From Candidatus Methanovirga basalitermitum (lineage in GTDB: Archaea; Methanobacteriota; Methanobacteria; Methanobacteriales; Methanobacteriaceae), in contig JAISZW010000082.1 of the NCBI GenBank assembly GCA_031284445.1, forward strand, positions 1 to 20,802: a DNA stretch of 20,802 nucleotides. The letters run 5' to 3'. The translations under genes and the position numbers were made by a program. A model generated the notes under the pieces. It ran no database searches. It was not told where the DNA came from and worked only from the letters and a program-made list of their open reading frames with translations. Shown here in pieces: positions 1 through 6,866 of the stretch; within the stretch, counting starts at the first letter, position 1, and each line of letters opens with the position of its first letter.

Positions 1-53
1 TATGATTATATTGGTTATTTTCGATTAAAACCGTTTGTTTTATTATCATCATA

Positions 54-152
54 TTAATAGGCTTTATTAGAATACTTTTTATTTGGTTTATAAATGGTTC
101 CTCCATAAGAGCCATAATCTTTGTATAAGTCTAATGAGGTTTGAAATTCCAT
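54..152 (-). CDS. Possible 32-residue ORF, unrecognised
   Basis: A short ATG-to-TAA frame on the minus strand reads MEFQTSLDLYKDYGSYGG and continues with a Tyr/Lys/Asn-rich tail. I do not recognise it. It looks more protein-like than the surrounding sequence, but there is no Shine-Dalgarno before the ATG and the region around it is decayed. It lies beyond the 3' side of the group II intron remnant, so it could be a scrap of the original insertion site or of an unrelated gene. It may not be expressed. Confidence 0.2.
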   Translation of the reverse strand: MEFQTSLDLYKDYGSYGGTIYKPNKKYSNKAY

Positions 153-364
153 TATTTTTAGATTTTAACGAGTAAATATCAACCATATACATAACTAATT
201 ATTCATATTTCCTATTATTTAAATGTTTTGTTTTATTTTTAATTCATAGAATACATTAAGATATCATGTTAGATGTTGTGTCTATTTTAGAGTTAAAATT
301 TCTTATTTTTCTAGAATTCAGGAAAAATCATTAAAACTCACAATTTTAAATGTAAACGAGATCT

Positions 365-517
365 TCAACAATCAATCCCACATTGATTTTTGACACAGCC
401 GAATATCCACTTTTGTAACCTATCTACATACCTTTCAATCTTATACCAATTAATATCAGACCAATTAGTAGTGTATAGGGTTGATGACTCCAGAATAAGT
501 TTATTTGAACTGTTCAT
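365..517 (-). pseudogene. Group II intron reverse transcriptase/maturase, N-terminal remnant
   Basis: The frame encodes 50 residues from an ATG at 517 to a stop. Residues 18-37 read TNWSDINWYKIERYVDRLQK, which closely fits the conserved N-terminal block of group II intron maturases ('W..INW...E..V..LQ.RI'). The end, VKNQCGIDC, resembles the later block 'GKNTAGIDG'. The two blocks sit next to each other, so about 30 residues between them appear deleted. After the stop no reverse transcriptase domain (fingers, YADD palm motif, maturase X, endonuclease) can be found in the remaining 364 bases. The gene is dead. In intact relatives the protein helps the intron splice and reverse-transcribes it during retrohoming. 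Confidence 0.75.
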
Positions 518-1182
518 CTTCTAACCCAGCATCCTTTTGATAATTTTTACTTTTCGTTTTATATTCCTGTTATACACCAATTGAAATATCAGCAATATTT
601 CTATTCCACCCACAAAAAGGAGCGATATCCGTTCACAGTTATTATATTCGTCTAACTTTGCTACCACGATTATTTAACGGCATCCACTTACTTCAATAAT
701 CCTCTATCTCAAAATATTAGTTATCATTTTACAATCAAACCTACCTAAAAAAAACAATTTTATTTTATTTTATTTTAAGGACTTCAAGACTTACCATATC
801 TATTCTCTTCTCAGTATACGGATGATTTTAGACTCAATCATTACACCGACAAATTATATAGGTTGTGAACTAATAAGTATACAAATAACTACTTATTTCC
901 TCTGCCAAGACAATAGTAACCAATGAAGGGATTATATCACACCTATTGCTTATAATAACGATGCTTATAAATTGTTCACTTATCGTTACATGTCATTTTC
1001 TCTAGCCCTTAATCACATGGATACTATGTGATTAATTAAACATTTCCATCATGTGACCTTAACCAATCACTCAGTTAAAAGATTCTGGCAAGAATCCCAC
1101 CCAACTGGGATTGAAACATTTAATTATCTAATTAAATTATTTCACTAATTAGTTGAAGAATATAGACCCTATCCTGTCGCAC
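365..1182 (-). mobile_element. Decayed group II intron (5' part and ORF remnant)
   Basis: Read on the minus strand, the element begins near 1182 with GTGCGACAGGATAGGGT, which fits the group II intron 5' end (GUGCGnC, compare GUGCGCCCAGAUAGGGU in the lactococcal LtrB intron). It continues through structured segments, including a hairpin at 1091-1112 and an AGAGGAAA stretch as in domain I. It leads into an ORF at 517 whose product matches the N terminus of intron-encoded reverse transcriptases. No domain V-like hairpin (GAGCCGT...GAAA...ACGGTTC) is visible down to base 1, so the 3' part is lost or unrecognisable. The 5' end is seen directly. The lower boundary is simply where the ORF remnant stops. 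Confidence 0.72.
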
Positions 1183-1635
1183 AGTAATAATTATATAATA
1201 CTAAAATTCATTGAAGTATTACTAAAAAGATAAAGAGGAAAAAACTTTACATTGCCCCTTATCCTTTATTTTTTTCATCCAAAGCTTTAAGCATAGTGAT
1301 TATGGTGGATACAAATTTAAATAATGAGGAGTATTGTATTAAAACTATTCGCTGGTAATGAGATGACTTTACCATAATACAAATTTAAATAATGAGGAGT
1401 ATTGTATTGAAGATGGTTATTATATTTTGGCTATATGTGCTTAATTTGGATTATAATATCCTACTATTCGATATTAAAAAGATCATGTCGAAGTTTAATA
1501 ATTCTATTATTAACATGAACATTTCAATGATTCAAATCAACATTAAGCATGTTACCATGTTCTCAGTTCAGCTCAACTGGATATTGAAATAGCAAAGAAA
1601 ATTAATATATTATGAGTTGTTAATATTATCAATTA
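1183..1635. other. Intergenic stretch with direct repeat; no convincing gene
   Basis: This stretch separates the intron remnant from the amidohydrolase gene. It contains an imperfect hairpin (about 1226-1267) followed by a T run, and a 32-bp direct repeat listed separately. A 66-codon frame at 1392-1592 starts inside the second repeat copy, but its product (Ile/Asn/Met-rich, low complexity) does not look like a conserved protein. The promoter of the amidohydrolase gene should lie here, but I cannot pick it out of the AT-rich background. Confidence 0.5.
1309..1408. repeat. 32-bp direct repeat, two exact copies 68 bp apart
   Basis: The same 32 bases occur at 1309-1340 and 1377-1408. They start ATACAAATTTAAATAATGAG and end GAGTATTGTATT. 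The ends are complementary (ATACAA / TTGTAT). Both copies contain ATGAGGAGTATTGTATT. The first opens a 17-codon frame that stops at TAA, and the second opens a 66-codon frame. The 36 bases between the copies are unique. A local duplication is the simplest explanation. Confidence 0.9.
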
Positions 1636-2838
1636 ATGAAAACTATTGTTAACACCATAATTCTTAAAGGACATGATCTGACTCCAATTAAATCAAATAT
1701 ATCAATTGGTGATGGAAAAATCATTGAAATTTCCGATGAAGTTTTTGAAGGAGAAATAATAGATGGAACAGGGACAATGATTTGTCCAAGTTTCTTAAAT
1801 GGTCATACTCATATTGGAGACTCTATAATTAAAGATTGTGGTGATGGAAAATCCATCGAAGAATTGGTAAAACCACCTAATGGACTAAAACATCTTTTAC
1901 TTTCTGAATGTAGTGATGATAAAATCATATCTTCTATGAAAAACTCGATGTGGGATATGATCAAAACAGGAACTACACATTTCATAGATTATCGGGAAGG
2001 AAGTTTAAAAGGAATAAAGTTATTGAAAAAAGCAGCGATTGATATTCCTATTACTCCAATAGTGCTTGGAAGAGATCCTATTTTCCATGATAGTCAAGCC
2101 ACAGAAGATGATATTAGAAAAACTACTCTAAAGCTATTAAAATATTGTGATGGAATAGGTTTAAGTGGTTTTAGTGAAATTTCCAAAGAAGTGTGTGAAA
2201 TTGTAACAGAAGAGTGTATTAATAGAAATAAAATCTCATCCATTCATGTGGGAGAATACTTAAAACTTCAAAAAAAATCATTGAAAGAAACTGGAAAAAC
2301 CGAGATTGAAAGATCCATTGATTTGAATTTTAAACTTTTAATTCATAGCACATATCCAACAAATAATGATTTAAACTTAATTAGTGAGAATAATAAATTT
2401 GTTACCTTATGTCCACGTTCTAATGGAGCATTAAATTTAGGAATTCCTCCACTTACAAAGTTCATTAGGGAAAAAATTAATATGCTAATTGGAACCGATA
2501 ATATAATGTTAAATTCACCTAATTTAATGAGAGAAATGGATTACACTTTAAAAACAATGCGAGCGTACTATAAAAGATATATAGATCCTAAAAAAATCTT
2601 AAAAATGGCAACTGTAAATGGATGTGGGAATTCAAGCAATAATTTAGATAAATATAATTTAAATTTCTATTCTACAATCAATAAAGCAGTTATTGAAGAA
2701 GGTAATGATGTTCAATTGTTTATAACAAAATTAACATCTAAGAACCCATATTTAAATGTAATAAACAGAGTCGAAACAGATGATGTTATTGGCATAGCAA
2801 ATAAGGATAAATTTTTATATTTGAATAATGAAAAATAA
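1636..2838 (+). CDS. Amidohydrolase (cytosine deaminase/chlorohydrolase-like)
   Basis: This 400-residue protein belongs to the metal-dependent amidohydrolase superfamily, which has a TIM barrel and hydrolyses or deaminates ring amides and amines. The metal-ligand set is complete: NGHTHIGD (H57, H59), SSIHVGE (H204), LLIHSTY (H237) and IGTDN (D288). The block CPRSNGALNLGIPP (259-272) is typical of the ATZ/TRZ and cytosine deaminase-like branch. The N-terminal 50 residues form the usual small beta domain. The substrate cannot be read from sequence; a deaminase of a nucleobase or pterin-like compound is one possibility. No strong Shine-Dalgarno precedes the ATG, so the start is less certain than the family. 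It is followed by a separately promoted uspA-type gene on the same strand. Confidence 0.85.
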   Translation: MKTIVNTIILKGHDLTPIKSNISIGDGKIIEISDEVFEGEIIDGTGTMICPSFLNGHTHIGDSIIKDCGDGKSIEELVKPPNGLKHLLLSECSDDKIISSMKNSMWDMIKTGTTHFIDYREGSLKGIKLLKKAAIDIPITPIVLGRDPIFHDSQATEDDIRKTTLKLLKYCDGIGLSGFSEISKEVCEIVTEECINRNKISSIHVGEYLKLQKKSLKETGKTEIERSIDLNFKLLIHSTYPTNNDLNLISENNKFVTLCPRSNGALNLGIPPLTKFIREKINMLIGTDNIMLNSPNLMREMDYTLKTMRAYYKRYIDPKKILKMATVNGCGNSSNNLDKYNLNFYSTINKAVIEEGNDVQLFITKLTSKNPYLNVINRVETDDVIGIANKDKFLYLNNEK

Positions 2839-2868
2839 GAATAAGATATAAATCATTAGTATAAATAT

Positions 2869-2885
2869 TAAAAAGATTTAAATAG
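2869..2885 (+). promoter_or_regulatory. Likely BRE/TATA promoter for the UspA-CBS operon
   Basis: The 81-bp gap before the UspA gene contains a purine-rich stretch followed by TTTAAATAG (TATA-like, 2877-2885). It sits about 35-40 bases before the ATG at 2920, which leaves a short leader holding the GAGG Shine-Dalgarno. The assignment rests on position and composition only. Confidence 0.5.
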
Positions 2886-2919
2886 CTATTAATTATTAAA
2901 AAATTAAACGAGGAATGTT

Positions 2920-3351
2920 ATGTATAAAAAAATATTAGTACCAACTGATGGTTCAAAGTTTTCAGAAAAATCGGAAGAACATGCATTATTTCTTGCAGAA
3001 GCTGTTGGAGCTGAAGTTATAGGTTTGAGTGTAGTTGACATAAAATTTTTCAATGATCTTCCTGCAGAAGATACAATATATGAAATTAACCAAATACTTA
3101 AAGAAGAATCTAAAAAAAATTTAGATAGATTCAAAGATATTAAAAGAGAAAAAAGTAGTAATATTAAAATAAGGACAATTATGATTGAAGGTTTTCCAGC
3201 AGATACCATTTTAGAAGTTGCTAAAAAGGAAGATGTTGACTTGATTGTTATTGGGAGTTCTGGAAGAACAGGATTGCAAAAGTTTTTGATGGGAAGTGTA
3301 GCTGATAAGGTAGTTAAAACAGCTAAATGTAATGTATTAGTTGTCCATTAA
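2920..3351 (+). CDS. Universal stress protein, UspA family
   Basis: This 143-residue cytoplasmic protein has the single-domain Usp fold. It begins MYKKILVPTDGS, the standard first strand and nucleotide-contacting Asp. Near the end it carries the ATP-binding signature G-2X-G-9X-G-(S/T) as G112, G115, G125, S126 (GSSGRTG...MGS). It is therefore in the ATP-binding subgroup. The start is fixed by a GAGG Shine-Dalgarno 7 bases ahead (CGAGGAATGTTATG). A four-CBS-domain protein follows after about 20 bases and is probably co-transcribed. Both families sense adenine nucleotides, so a shared energy- or stress-sensing role is an inference from the pairing. Confidence 0.93.
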   Translation: MYKKILVPTDGSKFSEKSEEHALFLAEAVGAEVIGLSVVDIKFFNDLPAEDTIYEINQILKEESKKNLDRFKDIKREKSSNIKIRTIMIEGFPADTILEVAKKEDVDLIVIGSSGRTGLQKFLMGSVADKVVKTAKCNVLVVH

Positions 3352-3371
3352 CTCTTAATTATGGTGTGAAA

Positions 3372-4214
3372 ATGTTAGTAAAAGATATCATCTCAGATAA
3401 AATAGTATATATCTCAGTTCCAGGAAATCGCGAAAAGGCATTTGAAATAATAAATACAAAAAAGGTTTCAAGTTTACCTGTCGTGAAAGAGGGTACTAAA
3501 AAATTAGTAGGAATCATTACTCGATCTAATTTAATTGAAAACCCTGATGAAGATCAGATAGCCATGTTAATGACAAGAAATCCAGTCACGGCAACTTTGA
3601 ATGAAGATGTTATAGATGTCGCCAATAAAATGTTGGAAATTAATGTAAGAAGAATTCCAATTGTAGATGATGAGGAGTTAGTTGGAATTATAACCTCTTC
3701 TGACTTAGTTTCATTGGCAATTAGTGAAATGGATATAAAAGAACTTGTTGAGAATTATATGCTCAACAGCATTCCTACTGCTTGGGAAAAAACTCCATTA
3801 ACAGTAGCATTTGAAATCATGAAAATTGGTAAAATAAAGTGTGTTGTCGGTCTAAATAATGAAGGTAAACTTAGTGGTATAGTTACAGAATCTGATTTTA
3901 TTAAAGAAAGTGAAGTTGTAGCTAAAACAAGTGTTCAAAGTTCCACAGTTGGAACAGAAGGAGATAAATGGTCTTGGGACAGTAAATCCGTACTTTATAT
4001 AGAAAAACACAGTCTTAAATTTTCTGATAAAACTATTGAAGATGTCTCTGCCCAAGATATTGTCACCATCAACACTAAAACAAGGGTGTCTGATTGTGCT
4101 AAAAAGATGAAAGAGTATAAAATCGACCAAATTCCTGTTATTGATGTTGAAGGAGAATTAACTGGGTTAATAAGAGCTAATGATTTAATTAGAACAATAG
4201 TAAATATTCGTTAA
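3372..4214 (+). CDS. Four-CBS-domain protein
   Basis: The product is about 280 residues of two CBS pairs (Bateman modules) with no other recognised domain. Each CBS unit ends in the usual 'I(T)xxDL' motif: ITRSNLIE, ITSSDLVS, VTESDFIK and IRANDLIR. An insert of about 40 residues rich in Ser, Lys and Thr separates CBS3 from CBS4. CBS pairs bind adenosyl ligands such as AMP, ATP or SAM and regulate partners; no partner is evident here. An in-frame GTG at 3366 would add two residues. I prefer the ATG at 3372 because GGTGTGA lies just before it. The gene ends 2 bases from the stop of convergent nop10. Confidence 0.88.
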   Translation: MLVKDIISDKIVYISVPGNREKAFEIINTKKVSSLPVVKEGTKKLVGIITRSNLIENPDEDQIAMLMTRNPVTATLNEDVIDVANKMLEINVRRIPIVDDEELVGIITSSDLVSLAISEMDIKELVENYMLNSIPTAWEKTPLTVAFEIMKIGKIKCVVGLNNEGKLSGIVTESDFIKESEVVAKTSVQSSTVGTEGDKWSWDSKSVLYIEKHSLKFSDKTIEDVSAQDIVTINTKTRVSDCAKKMKEYKIDQIPVIDVEGELTGLIRANDLIRTIVNIR

Positions 4215-4216
4215 TA

Positions 4217-4393
4217 TTATTTGTTTTTTATAATGTTCGCTTCTTCTTTTAATTTTCTTCGGTATTTTCCATACCTATCTTCAATAGAGTATTTAGGAGG
4301 ATAGACAACATTTAAGTCCCCACTACAATTTGGACATTTATCATTCATAGTATAGGCACCACAAGGTTTACATTTCCTCATTCTCATTTTCAT
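4217..4393 (-). CDS. nop10: Nop10, H/ACA ribonucleoprotein subunit
   Basis: A 58-residue protein begins MKMRMRKCKPCGAYTMNDKC. It has the N-terminal zinc ribbon of archaeal Nop10 (C8, C11, C20, C23) followed by the conserved PPKYSIEDRYGKYRRKLK tail. Nop10 binds Cbf5 and helps position guide RNA and substrate for pseudouridylation of rRNA; Gar1 of the same particle is encoded at 9763-10029. The gene lies 25 bases after eif2a on the same strand, the arrangement common in archaea, so it is the last gene of the translation cluster. Methionines at 1, 3 and 5 are all possible starts and no clear Shine-Dalgarno decides between them. Confidence 0.96.
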   Translation of the reverse strand: MKMRMRKCKPCGAYTMNDKCPNCSGDLNVVYPPKYSIEDRYGKYRRKLKEEANIIKNK

Positions 4394-4418
4394 ATTTTTT
4401 AACTCGTATCAAATTAAA

Positions 4419-5198
4419 TTAATATATGTCACGTAAAAATTCCCCTGTTCCCTTGGATTCTTCAATGATTTTAATAGCTTTTTGAGTGGATTCTTTTAAG
4501 TTTTTTTCAGCTTCTCTGTAATCAGGAGATTTAACAGTAACCCTATATCTTGGAGCACCAACATATTGTACCTGAATATTATCATCCTCAATAGATTTAA
4601 GAGCTTCTTTAAGAACTTCAACACCATTAGACACATAAGTTTGTAAATCAATATATCCTGTTATCTGGACTTCGGGAGGGACTATATTTTTAGCAGCTAT
4701 ATTTGTAATAGCTTTTGCCCAATCCTCACTAATTCCTTCACCTATAAGAATCGATTCCCCTTCTTCTGCAGAACTCTCAAATGCACCATATACATCTCCG
4801 AAAATATCCATAAGTTCATATCCCACTTCTTCATAAGCAGTATTCAAATCTTTATCTAAACTTTTAGCAACTAACTCTAAAAATTTCTCTGCTTTCTGTT
4901 CTATTTTCCAAGACTGAATTTTTTTTGTTCTTTGATCTTCTCTTATTCTTTTTAGAGAACCATCGACATGCCCTTTTTTTGGATTTACTCGTAACACACG
5001 AGCCACGATTTTTTGGTTTTCACGAACATGATCTCTGATGTTTTTGACCCAGCCCGCTGAGACTTCGGATATGTGAATAAATGCTTCTTTATCTGGGTAT
5101 TCTTCGAGTTTTGCAAATGCACCATAGTTAAGAACTTTGTATACTGTAGCTACTATAAGTTCACCCTCTCTTGGCCACTCATGACTTTTTCTTACCAT
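4419..5198 (-). CDS. eif2a: Translation initiation factor aIF2 subunit alpha
   Basis: This 259-residue factor is full length for archaeal aIF2-alpha. Residues 11-85 form the S1-type OB domain (EGELIVATVYKVLNYGAFAKL, then HISEVSAGWVKNIRDHV). A helical domain follows (about 90-170), and then the C-terminal alpha/beta domain that binds aIF2-gamma (about 175-259). aIF2 delivers Met-tRNAi to the small subunit as a ternary complex. A GGGAAG stretch precedes the ATG. The 147-bp gap upstream of this gene, after rps27e, is unusually large for this cluster, so a second promoter there is possible. nop10 follows directly. Confidence 0.96.
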   Translation of the reverse strand: MVRKSHEWPREGELIVATVYKVLNYGAFAKLEEYPDKEAFIHISEVSAGWVKNIRDHVRENQKIVARVLRVNPKKGHVDGSLKRIREDQRTKKIQSWKIEQKAEKFLELVAKSLDKDLNTAYEEVGYELMDIFGDVYGAFESSAEEGESILIGEGISEDWAKAITNIAAKNIVPPEVQITGYIDLQTYVSNGVEVLKEALKSIEDDNIQVQYVGAPRYRVTVKSPDYREAEKNLKESTQKAIKIIEESKGTGEFLRDIY

Positions 5199-5345
5199 AC
5201 TTAACTTCCCATAAAATTATCAAAATAAACAATGATTATTCATACTCCAAAAAATTCATCTATGGTGGAGAACTTGAATCTTAGTCATAGAATTCTTTTT
5301 GGTTTCATGTTAAAAATTACAAAAGTAGTTGTTTAATTAGAGTAT

Positions 5346-5525
5346 TTATCTTATTACCTCAGTAATTTTAGCCATGATTTTAGATTTTCCACCTAAGGAT
5401 TTAACAATTGTCTTACCACAAATAATACATTTAACATTAGATGCAGCCTTGTTGAAAACAATCTGTTCGTTATCGCAATCTAAACATAGAACTCGTAAAA
5501 ACTGCCCTTTTCTTTCTATTGCCAT
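5346..5525 (-). CDS. rps27e: Small ribosomal subunit protein eS27 (S27e)
   Basis: The 59-residue product is MAIERKGQFLRVLCLDCDNE followed by QIVFNKAASNVKCIICGKTI and a C-terminal LGGKSKI...TEVI segment. It carries the S27e zinc motif C14-X2-C17...C33-X2-C36. It is a structural protein of the archaeal 30S subunit. The start is clear, with AGGTGATTTAATG giving a strong Shine-Dalgarno. It begins 8 bases after the stop of rpl44e, so the two are translated from one message. Confidence 0.96.
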   Translation of the reverse strand: MAIERKGQFLRVLCLDCDNEQIVFNKAASNVKCIICGKTIVKSLGGKSKIMAKITEVIR

Positions 5526-5533
5526 TAAATCAC

Positions 5534-5812
5534 CTATTTAGTTATAAATTCTATTTTTCCTGTTCTAAATGATGAGCCAATATGTGACTTACCACATTCT
5601 TTGCACTTTAGTCTTAAATCTAATTTTTTGACAGGCTTGTTCCCTGAAGGTAATGGTCTTGGATAACCCCTATAACCAGCAGTAACTCTTCTAAATTGTC
5701 TTTGACCCCATTTCAACTCACTCGCTTTTCTTTTTTTTGCAATCAATACTTCATGAACGGTATGTTTCTTACATTTTGGACAATATGTCCTTCTTTCTTT
5801 TGGAATCTTCAT
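5534..5812 (-). CDS. rpl44e: Large ribosomal subunit protein eL42 (L44e)
   Basis: A 92-residue protein starts MKIPKERRTYCPKCKKHTVH. It has the L44e zinc ribbon (CPKC near residues 11-14, CKEC near 71-74) and the conserved GYRGYPRPLPSGNKPVKKLDLRL block split across positions 47-69. The open frame extends ten codons further upstream. I chose the internal ATG at 5812 because GGTGATATAATG gives the same Shine-Dalgarno spacing as rps27e, and family members begin MKxPK. It is the first gene of the rpl44e-rps27e-eif2a-nop10 cluster. Confidence 0.96.
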   Translation of the reverse strand: MKIPKERRTYCPKCKKHTVHEVLIAKKRKASELKWGQRQFRRVTAGYRGYPRPLPSGNKPVKKLDLRLKCKECGKSHIGSSFRTGKIEFITK

Positions 5813-5871
5813 TATATCACCAACATTTAACAAAACTCTCATATAATTATCATCATCAATGAAAACAAGCT

Positions 5872-5879
5872 TATTTAAA
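5872..5879 (-). promoter_or_regulatory. Likely TATA box of the ribosomal protein cluster
   Basis: On the minus strand TTTAAATA (within CTCTTTAAATAAGC) lies about 60 bases before the rpl44e ATG, which would put the start of transcription about 35 bases ahead of the gene. It is the best TATA-like match in the gap, but the background is very AT-rich. Confidence 0.4.
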
Positions 5880-6110
5880 GAGATAATAGATGATTCAAAT
5901 AAATAAGATATTTATAGATAGAAATATAGAATAATAAACAGTTATATGCTCAAATTAATTTATAGAATAAGTTTTCGATAAATAGTACATTAGAGTATAT
6001 TATAATAACATATAATATCTTGATTATATTTAAATGTTTCGATAGTGTAACCAATGCTGTCAACTTAAGAAATTTTTCCTTTAATTATTATTTATTTCAT
6101 TTGTTTTATT

Positions 6111-6251
6111 TTAAAAATTCTTCCTACTATTATATGGATACTTTTTCTTTGCTGTTGTTCTTTTTATCTCTGTAGATGGCTTCTCTTTGGCTTTTATCAA
6201 ATATTTTTTCGCCATATCATACAATGATTCCCACAATTTATTGGTCGTGTT
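6111..6251 (-). pseudogene. Unidentified gene fragment (C-terminal end)
   Basis: A 46-residue minus-strand frame without an ATG contains NKLWESLYDMAKKYLIKAKE and a basic tail KKKYPYNSRKNF before TAA. Its composition is protein-like and an in-frame TGA lies directly upstream, so it looks like the surviving C terminus of a longer gene. I do not recognise the family. Its position just inside the left CAACTTAAG end makes a transposase tail possible, but this is inference. Confidence 0.35.
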
Positions 6252-6347
6252 TCATTGGGTTAAAACTTATTTTTTTAGTGTTTAGAATCATTGATGAATG
6301 TTTGGAATTATAAACAATTCATTTGGTTAAAACTTATTTTTTTAGTT
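6251..6347. repeat. 30-bp direct repeat, two copies 67 bp apart
   Basis: The copies at 6251-6280 and 6318-6347 share TTCATTTGGTTAAAACTTAT plus seven T-rich bases and AG, with one mismatch (TTCATTGGG in the first). The core identical stretch is 22 bp. The bases between the copies are unique and AT-rich. It lies in the gene-free part of the accessory region. Confidence 0.8.
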
Positions 6348-6427
6348 GAATATTTTTATATTTTTTTTAAAATTTAATTATTTTTTTTTAATATATTTTA
6401 ATATTATATTTTTTAAATTTTTACTTT

Positions 6428-6616
6428 TTAGGAAATGAATTTTGCTGTTTTTTGACATCCTATTTCTATTAATTTACTTGATAGTGTTTGCAGATCGTCA
6501 ACTGTTTGATTTATTCTTTTCCCCAGTTCTAATTTCTTGGCACTATATTTAATTGTGCTGTTTTTTAGATGTAATAATATGGATGTTAGTTCTTTTATGA
6601 TTTTTTTTCTCTTCAT
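6428..6616 (-). CDS. Small basic helical protein, unknown
   Basis: The 62-residue product starts MKRKKIIKELTSILLHLKNS and is predicted to be mostly alpha-helical, with Lys-rich heptad-like spacing and one Cys (position 53). I do not recognise it. The chosen ATG at 6616 overlaps the stop of a 28-codon frame upstream (ATGA), which suggests translational coupling; an in-frame GTG at 6628 would add four residues but ignores that overlap. It lies inside the candidate decayed element, so it could be passenger cargo, a small regulator or a remnant. Confidence 0.4.
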   Translation of the reverse strand: MKRKKIIKELTSILLHLKNSTIKYSAKKLELGKRINQTVDDLQTLSSKLIEIGCQKTAKFIS

Positions 6617-6699
6617 ACCGATTCGCACAAATCACTAACAGAAAATCCATCTTCTTCAATACAAACATTTATTTGAAATGAGGCGGAAATATTTATCAT
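6613..6699 (-). CDS. 28-residue ORF upstream of and overlapping the 62-residue gene
   Basis: The ATG at 6699 follows TGTGATCCAC, which fits this organism's GGTGATC-type Shine-Dalgarno at short spacing. The peptide is MINISASFQINVCIEEDGFS then VSDLCESV. It is acidic, has two Cys, and ends in a TGA that overlaps the next ATG as ATGA. A (TA)n TATA-like run lies about 30-50 bases upstream. The peptide is unrecognised. The acidic/basic pairing and the overlap are reminiscent of small antitoxin/toxin or leader/regulator pairs, but nothing proves a function. Confidence 0.4.
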   Translation of the reverse strand: MINISASFQINVCIEEDGFSVSDLCESV

Positions 6700-6727
6700 G
6701 TGGATCACATCCAATTTTTTCTGAACT

Positions 6728-6749
6728 AAATATATATATATATATATAT
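6728..6749 (-). promoter_or_regulatory. (TA)9 run, candidate TATA region for the small ORF pair
   Basis: Nine TA dinucleotides (6731-6748) lie 30-50 bases before the ATG at 6699, the expected distance for an archaeal TATA box. A dinucleotide run can change length by slippage, so promoter strength could vary between cells. That last point is inference. Confidence 0.35.
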
Positions 6750-6866
6750 GCATCCACACATATTAATATTTTAACCTACTTTGAAACACAACCAAATTTA
6801 TAATTTTCTTCAATTAAGAACATTTTTTATTCCACTATATTTACAAAAAGTCATTTATTTGATTAG

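Noticed and set aside
1090..1120. Solo CRISPR-like repeat end (GGGATTGAAAC)
   Set aside because: Only one copy exists in the window, and the bases form a stem (AATCCCA...TGGGATT) inside the group II intron's domain I region, which explains them.
1392..1592. 66-codon ORF after the second 32-bp repeat
   Set aside because: The product is Ile/Asn/Met-rich with no protein-like pattern, and its first codons are simply the duplicated repeat. The GAGGAG lies inside the frame rather than before the ATG.
2904..3209. Minus-strand ORF over the UspA gene
   Set aside because: It is a hydrophobic shadow frame of a clear universal stress protein gene that has its own Shine-Dalgarno.
3852..4130. Minus-strand ORF over the CBS protein gene
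   Set aside because: Shadow of a well-defined four-CBS-domain gene; Phe/Cys-rich with no motif.
5199..5345. tRNA or box C/D RNA in the eif2a-rps27e gap
   Set aside because: There is a GGTGGAGAACTTGAATC-like stretch, but no cloverleaf, no acceptor pairing and no proper C and D boxes could be found.
6251..6347. One-spacer CRISPR array
   Set aside because: The repeat has a mismatch, no palindromic character, only two copies, a T-rich homopolymer core and no cas gene nearby.
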